The translations under genes and the position numbers were made by a program. Source: Curtobacterium luteum (GTDB taxonomy: Bacteria > Actinomycetota > Actinomycetes > Actinomycetales > Microbacteriaceae). Taken from it: a stretch of 64,000 bases of DNA. The stretch lies in contig NZ_BMOI01000002.1 of the NCBI RefSeq assembly GCF_014646995.1, forward strand, positions 124,496 through 188,495. The letters are read 5' to 3'. Below, in pieces: positions 18,050-25,545 of this stretch (positions within the stretch are counted from its first letter, which is position 1; each line of letters opens with the position of its first letter). The notes beneath the pieces were generated by a model. It did not search any database and was not told the DNA's origin. It worked only from the letters and a program-made list of their open reading frames with translations.

Positions 18050-19404
18050 CGTGGCGCCCGCTCGGGGCGGTCGCGGAGCGACTGCTCACGCTCCTCGTGC
18101 TCCTCCACGGTCCGGACGGTGCCGGTGGTGCTCGTGATGGTGCCGTACCGCTCGGCCTCGATCTCCTCGAGGCGCTTGCCGCGGGTGTCCGGTGCCCAGA
18201 TCGTCCCGACGAGGAACGACAGTGCGAGCAGCCCGAGGATGAGGCCGCCGAGCGCACGCAGTCCGATGTCGCTCAGGAGCAGCGGGAACCAGATGCTGAG
18301 GAGGCCGACCATCACCCGGGCAGCGAGGAACAGCACGCCCTGGGCGCTGGCGCGGTACCGGGTCGCGAAGAGCTCGCTCGTCCACAGGCCGTAGAACGCC
18401 TGCGCGCCGATGCCCGAGGAGATGCCCCACGCGATGGCGAAGAACAGCAGCGTGCCGAGGGTCGCCGGCGCGTAGATGAGCACGGCCCAGGCGACGATGG
18501 CGAGTGCGGCGCCGATCGCGTACAGGACCGGGCGGCTCATCCGGTCGGCGAAGCGCATGAAGCCGAAGTAGGTCGCGGCGACCGTGCACGCCCAGACGAG
18601 AATCTGCAGCCCGTACTGCTCGGGGACGCTCGTGACGCCGGTGGCCGAGTAGACGCGCGGCTGGAAGATGCCCGCCTGGCCCGCGACGGTGTTCCAGAGC
18701 GCGTAGACACCGAACAGGAACAGCATCGCGGTGAGGTTGCGGCGGCGGCTGAACAGCTGGGTCACGCCGTGGAAGAAGTTCGCGGTCCCCGTGGCAGCGC
18801 GCTCGTCCTTCCAGATGGTGGACTCCGGCAGGCCGCGCCGCAACCACCAGACGATCGCCGCGACCACGAAGAGGTGCGCGAAGATGAGTCGGCTGCCGAG
18901 CAACCCCAGGGGCGCGGCGGCGATCGCGAGCGCGAACCCGACCATCGGGCCGACCGACCAGGCGAGCTGCGCGGTGCCGACGTGGGCGGCGCGCTTGTCG
19001 GCCGGTGCCTGCTCGGCGATGTAGGTCCAGCTCGCCGGGACGCCGGCGCCGACCGCGATGCCGGTGAGGATGAAGCCGACGAGCAGCATGCCGTAGCTGC
19101 CGGCGAACACCGCGAGCAGGATGCCGAGCATGTAGAGCAGCAGGTCGTAGGTGTAGATGAACTTCCGGCCGTACCGGTCGCAGAGCGGACCGCCGATGAT
19201 CGCGCCGGCCGCGGCCCCGAAGGCGTTCGCGGACAGGCTCGCGAGGAGTCCGACCTGCAGGTCCCCGATGTGGAACTGCGCCTGCCAGAGGCTGAGGCTC
19301 GTGGCGATCGCGATGATCGACCCCGACTCGATGTAGTTCGACATGGCGACCGAGACGGTCGCCTTCCAGCCCGTGGTGTTCCGGGCTCCGATGCGGACCG
19401 CCAT
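18046..19404 (-). CDS. MFS transporter, probable L-rhamnose permease
   Basis: A 452-residue, 12-helix transporter of the sugar porter-like MFS group, with GGPLCDRYGRKFIYTYD after helix 2, a central charged loop with RRGLPESTIWKDE, and SGIGAQAFYGLWTSELFATRYRASAQG. ATG at 19404 follows GGAGG by four bases. It is translationally coupled to the rhamnose mutarotase gene, and its promoter carries a LacI-type operator identical to that of the rhamnose isomerase operon, so L-rhamnose uptake is a well-supported inference. The charged C-terminal tail is cytoplasmic. Confidence 0.87.
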   Translation of the reverse strand: MAVRIGARNTTGWKATVSVAMSNYIESGSIIAIATSLSLWQAQFHIGDLQVGLLASLSANAFGAAAGAIIGGPLCDRYGRKFIYTYDLLLYMLGILLAVFAGSYGMLLVGFILTGIAVGAGVPASWTYIAEQAPADKRAAHVGTAQLAWSVGPMVGFALAIAAAPLGLLGSRLIFAHLFVVAAIVWWLRRGLPESTIWKDERAATGTANFFHGVTQLFSRRRNLTAMLFLFGVYALWNTVAGQAGIFQPRVYSATGVTSVPEQYGLQILVWACTVAATYFGFMRFADRMSRPVLYAIGAALAIVAWAVLIYAPATLGTLLFFAIAWGISSGIGAQAFYGLWTSELFATRYRASAQGVLFLAARVMVGLLSIWFPLLLSDIGLRALGGLILGLLALSFLVGTIWAPDTRGKRLEEIEAERYGTITSTTGTVRTVEEHEEREQSLRDRPERAPR

Positions 19405-19430
19405 TGGTCCTCCGTTCGCGTGTTCGTCGA

Positions 19431-19488
19431 TGAATCGTTTCAACGGTGGTGCTGCGAGGACCATACGCGCCCGGGGGGCCTTCGGCAA
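19431..19488 (-). promoter_or_regulatory. Promoter and LacI-type operator of the rhamnose permease operon
   Basis: On the minus strand TTGCCG (19488-19483), a 17-nt spacer and TATGGT (19465-19460) form the promoter. TGAAACGATTCA (19442-19431) lies just downstream of the expected start site. The same 12 bases occur at 28019-28030 before the rhamnose isomerase gene, which supports repression by one LacI regulator. Confidence 0.75.
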
Positions 19489-19559
19489 GTCCCGGCGCCG
19501 ACCCGACGCTCCGGCACGTCGAACAGCCCGGGACGGCCGGCGGGTGCCAGGATGGCGGC

Positions 19560-20570
19560 ATGGCGGTCAGCGTGCGGGACGTGGCAGCGCTCGCGGGCGT
19601 GTCGCTCGGCACGGTCTCGAACGTGCTGAACCGCCCCGACAAGGTCGCCCCCGCCACGGTCGAGAGGGTCCAGACCGCGATCGCCTCGCTCGGCTTCGTC
19701 CGCAACGACTCGGCGCGGCAGCTCCGCGCCGGCCGGAGCTCGACGGTCGGACTCATCGTGCTCGACGGCGGCAACCCGTTCTTCACCGACGTCGCCCGGG
19801 GCGCGGAGGACGCCGCGATGGCACAGGGCCTCGCGGTCCTGATCGGCAACTCCGACGAGTCCGCTGAACGGGAGCGCACCTACGTCGACCTGTTCGAGGA
19901 ACGCCGCGTCGCCGGGCTCCTCGTCTCCCCCGCCGGCGACGACCTCGGTCGGCTGGAGCGCCTCCGTGACCAGGGCACCGCCGTGGTGCTCGTCGACCGG
20001 CGCGCCGACGACGAGCACTTCGCGTCCGTGTCCGTCGACGACGTCGCCGGGGGGCGGATCGCCGTCGAGCACCTCGCCGCCGTCGGCCGACGTCGGGTCG
20101 CCTTCGTCGGTGGGCCGTCCGGCATCCGACAGGTGGCCGACCGCCTCGCCGGAGCCCGCCTCGCCGCGACGACCGCCGGCATCGACCTCGAGGTCGTCCC
20201 GACCCGGTCCCTCTCGGTGCTCGAGGGGCGCCGTGTCGGCGAGGAGCTCCAGGCCCGCCCGGCCGCCGAGCGCCCGGACGCCGTGTTCGCGGCGAACGAC
20301 CTGCTCGCCGTCGGCCTCGAGCAGGCGTTCATCATGCGCGGCTCCGTCGCGGTCCCGGAGCAGATCGCCATCGTCGGGTACGATGGCATCGCGTTCGCCG
20401 AGGCCGCGGTGGTGCCGCTGACCTCGGTGCGGCAGCCGGCACAGGACCTCGGCCGGCGCGCGATCGAGCTGCTCGTGGCACAGGTCGAGCACGGGCAGGA
20501 CATCGACCTCGAGCACGTGGAGTTCACGCCGGAACTCGTGGTGCGGCAGTCCACGGTCGCCGATCGCTGA
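19560..20570 (+). CDS. LacI-family transcriptional regulator, candidate rhamnose repressor 1
   Basis: A 336-residue LacI/GalR regulator: HTH VRDVAALAGVSLGTVSNVLN at residues 5-24, hinge helix RQLRAG, then a periplasmic-binding-like effector domain (VGLIVLDGGNPFFTDVARG, FAANDLLAVGLEQA, VGYDGIAFAEAAVVPLTSV). ATG at 19560 is the only start that keeps the standard spacing to the HTH. It is divergent from the rhamnose permease operon, whose promoter holds a LacI operator, so control of the rhamnose genes is inferred. It differs from the second regulator (20695) by Gly instead of Ala in the recognition helix. Confidence 0.92.
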   Translation: MAVSVRDVAALAGVSLGTVSNVLNRPDKVAPATVERVQTAIASLGFVRNDSARQLRAGRSSTVGLIVLDGGNPFFTDVARGAEDAAMAQGLAVLIGNSDESAERERTYVDLFEERRVAGLLVSPAGDDLGRLERLRDQGTAVVLVDRRADDEHFASVSVDDVAGGRIAVEHLAAVGRRRVAFVGGPSGIRQVADRLAGARLAATTAGIDLEVVPTRSLSVLEGRRVGEELQARPAAERPDAVFAANDLLAVGLEQAFIMRGSVAVPEQIAIVGYDGIAFAEAAVVPLTSVRQPAQDLGRRAIELLVAQVEHGQDIDLEHVEFTPELVVRQSTVADR

Positions 20571-20617
20571 GGCCGCCCCGGGTCGTCGGGCAGCGCCGGT
20601 CGCGGTGCCGACCACCA

Positions 20618-20663
20618 CCGGACGGGAGGCGCGGTGCGCGCCCGCCACGCGCCTCCCGTCCGG
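20618..20663. repeat. Intergenic palindrome, GGACGGGAGGCGCG family copy 2
   Basis: 16-bp perfect arms (20618-20633 and 20648-20663) with a 14-nt loop lie between the two LacI genes. Its right side matches that of the palindrome at 16603-16644, showing a dispersed family. It may also terminate the first LacI gene. Confidence 0.75.
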
Positions 20664-20694
20664 CGCGCGCAGCCCCGCAGCCTACGATCGGAGG

Positions 20695-21786
20695 ATGGTG
20701 CAGACCCCGCGGCGAGACGGACCGCCGAGCGTGCACCACGTCGCGGCGCGCGCCGGGGTGTCGCTCGCGACGGTCTCGAACGTCCTGAACCACCCCGAGC
20801 GGGTCGCGGAAGCGACCGCGACCAAGGTCCGAGACGCCATCGACGCGCTCGGGTACACGCCGAACCGGAACGCGCGCGCCCTCGCGTCCGGTCGGACGCG
20901 GTCGATCGGCCTCGTCGTGAGCTCACTGCGGAACTCGCTGTTCACCGACATGGTGACCGGAGCGCAGACCGCAGCGCGAGCCGAGGGCAGCACCCTGCTC
21001 GTCACGAACAGCGACAACGACCTCGAGGCGCAGGCCGAGCACCTGGCGTTCATGGAGAGCACACGGGTGTCCGGGATCCTGTTCGCCTCGATGACCACCT
21101 CGCGCGAGCAGGTCGAGGCGGTTCGGCAGCACGGTCTCCCGGTGGTCTACGTGAACTACGAGCCGGACGACGTCGACGCGTGCTCGGTCATCGTCGACAA
21201 CGAGCAGGCGGGCTACGTGGCTGCCACGCACCTCATCGAGCAGGGGTGTCGGCGCATCGCGTTCGTGAGCGCACGGCCGGACTGGCAGCCCGTCGCGCGT
21301 CGGCGGGTGGGCCTCCTCCGCGCGGTCGCCGAGCACCCCGAGGTCGAACTCATCGACGTGGACGCCGAGGACATCGACCCGCCGGGCGGGACCGACGCAG
21401 GGGTCCGGATCGCCGCGATGCCCCCCGGGCAGCGGCCGGACGGCGTCCTCGGAGTGACGGACCTGCTGGCGATGGCCGTCGTCACGGAGCTGCGCGCCGC
21501 GGGTATCCGTGTGCCGGAGGACATCCCCGTCTCGGGTTGCGACCACAACTCGGTGGCGTGGGGTGGGGCGGTGCCGCTGACCTCGGTCACGCAGCACGGC
21601 GAGGAGATGGGCGCGGAGGCGATCACGCTCCTGTTGGCCGAGCTCGCGGAGGGACCGGGGCACGTGCACCGGACCGTGGTGCTCGGGAGCGAGTTGATCG
21701 CGCGGGAGAGCACGCTCGGGCGGGCCCGGGGTGCGGCGGCGCAGGCGGCGACGAAGCCGAGCGACCCGCGGCGCACGGAGGCCTGA
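20695..21786 (+). CDS. LacI-family transcriptional regulator, candidate rhamnoside repressor 2
   Basis: A 363-residue LacI/GalR protein with HTH VHHVAARAGVSLATVSNVLN, hinge RALASG and an effector-binding domain (IGLVVSSLRNSLFTDMVTG, GVTDLLAMAVVTELR). ATG at 20695 follows GGAGG directly and TACGAT (20683-20688) by six bases, so it may be leaderless. The C-terminal tail of about 20 residues is Arg/Ala-rich and low-complexity. It lies upstream of the rhamnoside ABC operon, which has two LacI operators, and probably controls it (inference). Confidence 0.9.
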   Translation: MVQTPRRDGPPSVHHVAARAGVSLATVSNVLNHPERVAEATATKVRDAIDALGYTPNRNARALASGRTRSIGLVVSSLRNSLFTDMVTGAQTAARAEGSTLLVTNSDNDLEAQAEHLAFMESTRVSGILFASMTTSREQVEAVRQHGLPVVYVNYEPDDVDACSVIVDNEQAGYVAATHLIEQGCRRIAFVSARPDWQPVARRRVGLLRAVAEHPEVELIDVDAEDIDPPGGTDAGVRIAAMPPGQRPDGVLGVTDLLAMAVVTELRAAGIRVPEDIPVSGCDHNSVAWGGAVPLTSVTQHGEEMGAEAITLLLAELAEGPGHVHRTVVLGSELIARESTLGRARGAAAQAATKPSDPRRTEA

Positions 21787-21883
21787 GGTCCAGCGGCGCC
21801 TCCCCGCCCCGGGTCTCGCGCGCCGCCCGCGCGCCGGGTCTCGGGGCGCCGGGTTTCGCGCGCCGGGTCTCGGGTTCGCTGCT

Positions 21884-21975
21884 CCGAGTCTCGGGTTCGC
21901 TGCCCCGAGACTCGCGCCACCCGACATCTCTCGGGCCCCGGACCGCGAGAAGTGTCCGCCAGGCCGAGACTCGGG
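21884..21975. repeat. 92-bp intergenic repeat, copy 1
   Basis: Matches 22013-22104 over 92 bp with two differences. It begins and ends with CCGAGTCTCGGG-type palindromes, with another (CCCCGAGACTCG) inside, so it can fold into hairpins. The bases before it (21787-21883) hold shorter relics of the same motif (CGGGTCTCGGG). No coding region. Confidence 0.85.
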
Positions 21976-22012
21976 CGTCCCTTGCCGCGGGGCGGTGCCC
22001 CCTCCTCTGCCG

Positions 22013-22104
22013 CCGAGTCTCGGGTTCGCCGCCCCGAGACTCGCGCCACCCGACATCTCTCGGGCCCCGGGCCGCGAGAAGTGTCCGCCAGGCCGAGACT
22101 CGGG
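22013..22104. repeat. 92-bp intergenic repeat, copy 2
   Basis: Second copy of the element at 21884-21975, same orientation, 129 bp apart start to start. The 37 bp between copies is unrelated. Likely a dispersed repeat of this genome rather than a regulatory site. Confidence 0.85.
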
Positions 22105-22150
22105 GCGGGGAGCCAGCCGCCGCACGTTCGGTAACGAATCCGTCCGGGTG

Positions 22151-22199
22151 ATTGACACGCTTCAATCCGCGTGGTTCCATTCCGATTGAAACGCTTCAA
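22151..22199 (+). promoter_or_regulatory. Promoter with two LacI-type operators for the rhamnoside ABC operon
   Basis: ATTGACACGCTTCAAT (22151-22166) overlaps the -35 box TTGACA (22152-22157). After 17 nt comes a weak -10 TTCCAT (22175-22180). TTGAAACGCTTCAA (22186-22199) lies at about the start site. Both operator copies match the LacI-family consensus and resemble the rhamnose sites at 19431 and 28019. Binding at either would block transcription. Confidence 0.75.
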
Positions 22200-22284
22200 C
22201 AGCACCTCCGGAGTCCGCACCGACGCAGGCTCCGGTCCGTTTCTCCCGGGCCTCCCCCGCCCGGGCCTTACGAGGAGGTAAGGA

Positions 22285-23610
22285 ATGCCAGCACGACCCT
22301 CGCGCCGTCTGACCACCCGGTTGCTCGCCATCGGCGGTGCCGTCGCCCTGATCGGCAGCACGGCCGCGTGTTCCTCCGGCGGCTCCGCGGACACCGGCGG
22401 GAAGACGCAGATCACCTTCCAGACCGACAACGCCCCGACGACGGCCACCACCACCAAGGCACTGGTCGCCGCGTTCGAGAAGGCGAACCCGGACATCACC
22501 GTCAAGGTCGACACCCGCCCCCAGGGCACCGACGGCGACAACCTCGTCAAGACGCAGCTCTCGACCGGCGAGATGTCCGACGTGTTCGGGTACAACTCCG
22601 GCTCGCTCCTGCAGGCCCTGAACCCCGACAACACCCTGGTCGACCTCTCCGGTGAGAGCTGGGCGCAGGACGTCGACGAGCAGTACAAGACGACGGTCAG
22701 CACCGACAAGGGCATGTACGGCGCCCCGTTCCTCACGTCCTTCGCCGGCGCGATCCTCTACAACAAGAAGGTCTACGACAAGCTCGGTCTCACGGTCCCG
22801 ACAACCTGGGACGAGTTCATCAGCAACAGCGAGAAGATCAAGTCCGCCGGGGGCGTCGCCCCGGTGATCCAGACCTACGGCGACACCTGGACCAGCCAGC
22901 TCCTCGTGCTCGGCGACTTCGCGAACATCACCGCGCAGCAGTCGGACTGGGCCGACCAGTACACGAAGCACAAGGAGAGCTACACGGAGGAACCGGCACT
23001 CGCCGGCTTCGAGCACCTCGCCGAGATCAAGGACAAGGGCCTCCTCAACGAGGACTTCGCCTCGGCGACGCAGGCGGCCGGCCTCAAGATGCTCGCCGAC
23101 GGCACCGGTGCCCAGTACCCGATGCTGACCAACGCCATCGCGACGATCCAACAGGACAACCCCGACGCGGTGGACGACATCGGCGCCTTCGCGATCCCGG
23201 CGGCGAACGCGGACGACACGACGCTGACCCAGTGGCAGCCGAACAGCCTCTACATCCCGAAGACGGCCACGGGCGACAAGCTCACGGCGGCGAAGAAGTT
23301 CGTCGCGTTCGCGAACTCGTCCGAAGGCTGCACGGTGCAGAACGACACCAGCACGCCGGGCGGCCCGTACGCGATCAGCTCGTGCACGCTGCCCGACTCG
23401 GTGCCGCCGATCGTCTCCGACGTCGCGAAGTACGTCTCCGACAAGAAGGCCGGTTCCGCGCTCGAGTTCCTCTCCCCGATCAAGGGCCCGAACCTCGAGA
23501 AGATCTGCGTGCAAGTCGGCTCCGGCATCTCCTCGGCCTCGACGGGCGCGAAGCAGTACGACCAGGACGTCGTGCAGCAGGCGCAGCAGCTCGGGCTCCA
23601 GGGCTGGTGA
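22285..23610 (+). CDS. ABC transporter substrate-binding lipoprotein (CUT1, extracellular family 1), probable rhamnoside binding
   Basis: A 441-residue lipoprotein with signal peptide and lipobox ending at AAC (MPARPSRRLTTRLLAIGGAV start), then a MalE-like fold (FGYNSGSLLQALN, GAILYNKKVYDKLGL, VPTTWDEFISNSEKIKSAGG). A strong GAGGAGGTAAGGA site precedes the ATG. It captures an oligosaccharide outside the membrane and feeds the two permeases encoded next. Placement with a GH78 rhamnosidase gene under LacI operators suggests rhamnose-containing glycosides as ligand (inference). Confidence 0.92.
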   Translation: MPARPSRRLTTRLLAIGGAVALIGSTAACSSGGSADTGGKTQITFQTDNAPTTATTTKALVAAFEKANPDITVKVDTRPQGTDGDNLVKTQLSTGEMSDVFGYNSGSLLQALNPDNTLVDLSGESWAQDVDEQYKTTVSTDKGMYGAPFLTSFAGAILYNKKVYDKLGLTVPTTWDEFISNSEKIKSAGGVAPVIQTYGDTWTSQLLVLGDFANITAQQSDWADQYTKHKESYTEEPALAGFEHLAEIKDKGLLNEDFASATQAAGLKMLADGTGAQYPMLTNAIATIQQDNPDAVDDIGAFAIPAANADDTTLTQWQPNSLYIPKTATGDKLTAAKKFVAFANSSEGCTVQNDTSTPGGPYAISSCTLPDSVPPIVSDVAKYVSDKKAGSALEFLSPIKGPNLEKICVQVGSGISSASTGAKQYDQDVVQQAQQLGLQGW

Positions 23611-24545
23611 GGTCGGTGACCGCGACGCTCACGACGGCGGTGGCCCCGCCGCAGACCACCAAGGCCGGGCCGGGGCCGGCGCGCAGGAAGATGCGCTCGT
23701 ACTACCCGGCGTGGTTCTTCATCCCGGCGATCGCGCTGTACGTCGTGTTCTTCGCGGTCCCGACCTTCGCGGGGTTCTACTTCTCGCTCACCCGCTGGAC
23801 GCTGTTCGACCAGACCTTCATCGGCTTCGACAACTTCGTCCGGTTCTTCCAGGACCCGCAGCTCGTCTCCGGGTTCGTGCACACGTTCGAGTACGGGTTC
23901 GTGACGAGCGCGGCGAAGGTGGTCCTCGGACTCGCCCTCGCGCTGCTCCTCACGAGCCCCGTGCTCGGGCGGGGCTACCTCCGTGCCGTGGTGTTCTTCC
24001 CGGTGCTCGTCTCCACGATCGGCATCGGCATCACGTTCAAGGCGCTGCTCGATCCCTTCCACGGCATCGTCAACGGCGTCCTGGGCTCGGTCGGACTCCC
24101 CACCCCGGGGTGGCTGACCGACCCGGCGTTCGCCCTCTGGAGCGTCGCCGCGGTGGACATCTGGAAGGGCGTCGGCATCGCGACGCTCATCTTCATCGCC
24201 GGCATCGTGGCGATCCCCCAGGAGTACTTCGAGGCCGCCCGTGTGGACGGCGCGAGCTCGTGGACGATCTTCCGGAACATCACGCTGCCACTGTCCCGCC
24301 CCGCGATGGGGACGGTCATCATCCTGTCGCTCATCGGCGGTCTCCGCTCGTTCGACCTCATCTGGGCGATGACCGGCGGTGGCCCCGGCTTCACCAGCGA
24401 CGTCATCGCGAGCGTGATCTACAAGCAGTACCAGGCCGGCTTCTACGGGCTGTCGACCGCGGGCAACGTCGTGTTGTTCGTCGTCGTCACGGCGATCATG
24501 GTGCCGATCTCCTGGCTCATCAACCGCAAGGAGGCGGAACTGTGA
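23607..24545 (+). CDS. ABC transporter permease (MalF type)
   Basis: A 312-residue membrane protein with six predicted helices and the ATPase-contact EAA motif in EAARVDGASSWTIFRNITLPL. GTG at 23607 overlaps the binding-protein stop (GTGA); a second GTG at 23616 is possible. It forms half of the import channel with the next permease. No ATPase is encoded in the operon, so a shared ATPase (MsiK type) is expected from elsewhere in the genome. Confidence 0.92.
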   Translation: MRSVTATLTTAVAPPQTTKAGPGPARRKMRSYYPAWFFIPAIALYVVFFAVPTFAGFYFSLTRWTLFDQTFIGFDNFVRFFQDPQLVSGFVHTFEYGFVTSAAKVVLGLALALLLTSPVLGRGYLRAVVFFPVLVSTIGIGITFKALLDPFHGIVNGVLGSVGLPTPGWLTDPAFALWSVAAVDIWKGVGIATLIFIAGIVAIPQEYFEAARVDGASSWTIFRNITLPLSRPAMGTVIILSLIGGLRSFDLIWAMTGGGPGFTSDVIASVIYKQYQAGFYGLSTAGNVVLFVVVTAIMVPISWLINRKEAEL

Positions 24546-25423
24546 CCACCATCGCAGATCGGCGGACGACCACGGTCCGACCACGGCGCGCCAGCCGCGA
24601 GACGACCCGGAAGTGGATCGTCGGCAGCATCGCGATCGTCGTCAGCTTCGTGGTGTTCCTCGTCCCGTTCGCCTTCATCCTGCTCCAGGCCATGAAGTCC
24701 CCGGCCGATGCCAACGAGCTCGGGTTCACCCTGCCGGAGCAGTTCCAGCTGTGGCAGAACCTCGCCGCGGTCCTCGGGTCCGGCGACGGCGGCATCCTGA
24801 GGGCGTTCCTCAACAGCACCGTCCTCACGGTCGGCAGCGTCCTCATCATGGTGGTGTTCTCGGCCATGGTCGGCTACACCCTGCAGCGTCGCCCGAGTCG
24901 CTGGAACGGCGTGATCAACTTCTTCGTGCTCGCCGGACTCATCGTGCCGCCGGCGATCGTGCCGACGATCTGGGTGCTCCAGGGTCTGAACCTCTTCAAG
25001 ACGATGGGCGGGATGATCCTCATCGAGGCCACCTTCGGCCTGTCGTTCTGCATCCTGCTCTTCCGGGCGTTCGTCGCGACGATCCCGAAGGAACTCGACG
25101 AGGCCGCCGTGCTCGACGGCGCGGGCCCGATCCGCCTCTTCTTCGGCGTCGTGCTGCCGCTCCTCAAGCCGGTGGTCATCACGGTGGTCCTCGTGCAGTC
25201 GGTCGCGGTGTTCAACGACTTCGCCAACCCGCTGTACTTCCTGCCCGGGGCCGACAACCAGACCGTCCAGCAGACGCTGTTCTCCTTCCAGAGCCAGTCG
25301 GTGAGCCAGCTGAACCTGCTCTTCACCGACGTCCTGCTCATCACGATCCCCCCGCTGGTCCTCTACATCTTCTTCAACCGACAGATCGTCGCCGGCATGA
25401 CCAGCGGCGCCGTCAAGGGCTGA
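24542..25423 (+). CDS. ABC transporter permease (MalG type)
   Basis: A 293-residue membrane protein with six helices and the EAA loop DEAAVLDGAGPIRLFFGVVLPL. GTG at 24542 overlaps the previous stop (GTGA), showing tight coupling. It pairs with the MalF-type permease. The Arg-rich N-terminus is cytoplasmic. Confidence 0.92.
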   Translation: MTTIADRRTTTVRPRRASRETTRKWIVGSIAIVVSFVVFLVPFAFILLQAMKSPADANELGFTLPEQFQLWQNLAAVLGSGDGGILRAFLNSTVLTVGSVLIMVVFSAMVGYTLQRRPSRWNGVINFFVLAGLIVPPAIVPTIWVLQGLNLFKTMGGMILIEATFGLSFCILLFRAFVATIPKELDEAAVLDGAGPIRLFFGVVLPLLKPVVITVVLVQSVAVFNDFANPLYFLPGADNQTVQQTLFSFQSQSVSQLNLLFTDVLLITIPPLVLYIFFNRQIVAGMTSGAVKG

Positions 25424-25460
25424 CGCCCGACCACACGGCCTGGAGGCACGGATCGCCTCC

Positions 25461-25492
25461 GCCGGGTCGCCCACTTCCGGCGGCGACCCGGC
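25461..25492 (+). other. Intercistronic hairpin before the rhamnosidase gene
   Basis: 11-bp arms (25461-25471, 25482-25492) with a 10-nt loop fall in the 122-bp gap between the permease and the GH78 gene. It may lower expression of the enzyme relative to the transporter or protect the upstream mRNA. No separate promoter is obvious. Confidence 0.45.
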
Positions 25493-25545
25493 CCCGACTC
25501 CAGCACCGGTCGACGACGACCGGTCGCGCGAAAGGAACCGACCAC

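Noticed and set aside
21884..22104. CRISPR-like array
   Set aside because: Only two 92-bp repeats with one 37-bp gap and no cas genes; repeats are too long and palindromic in the wrong way.
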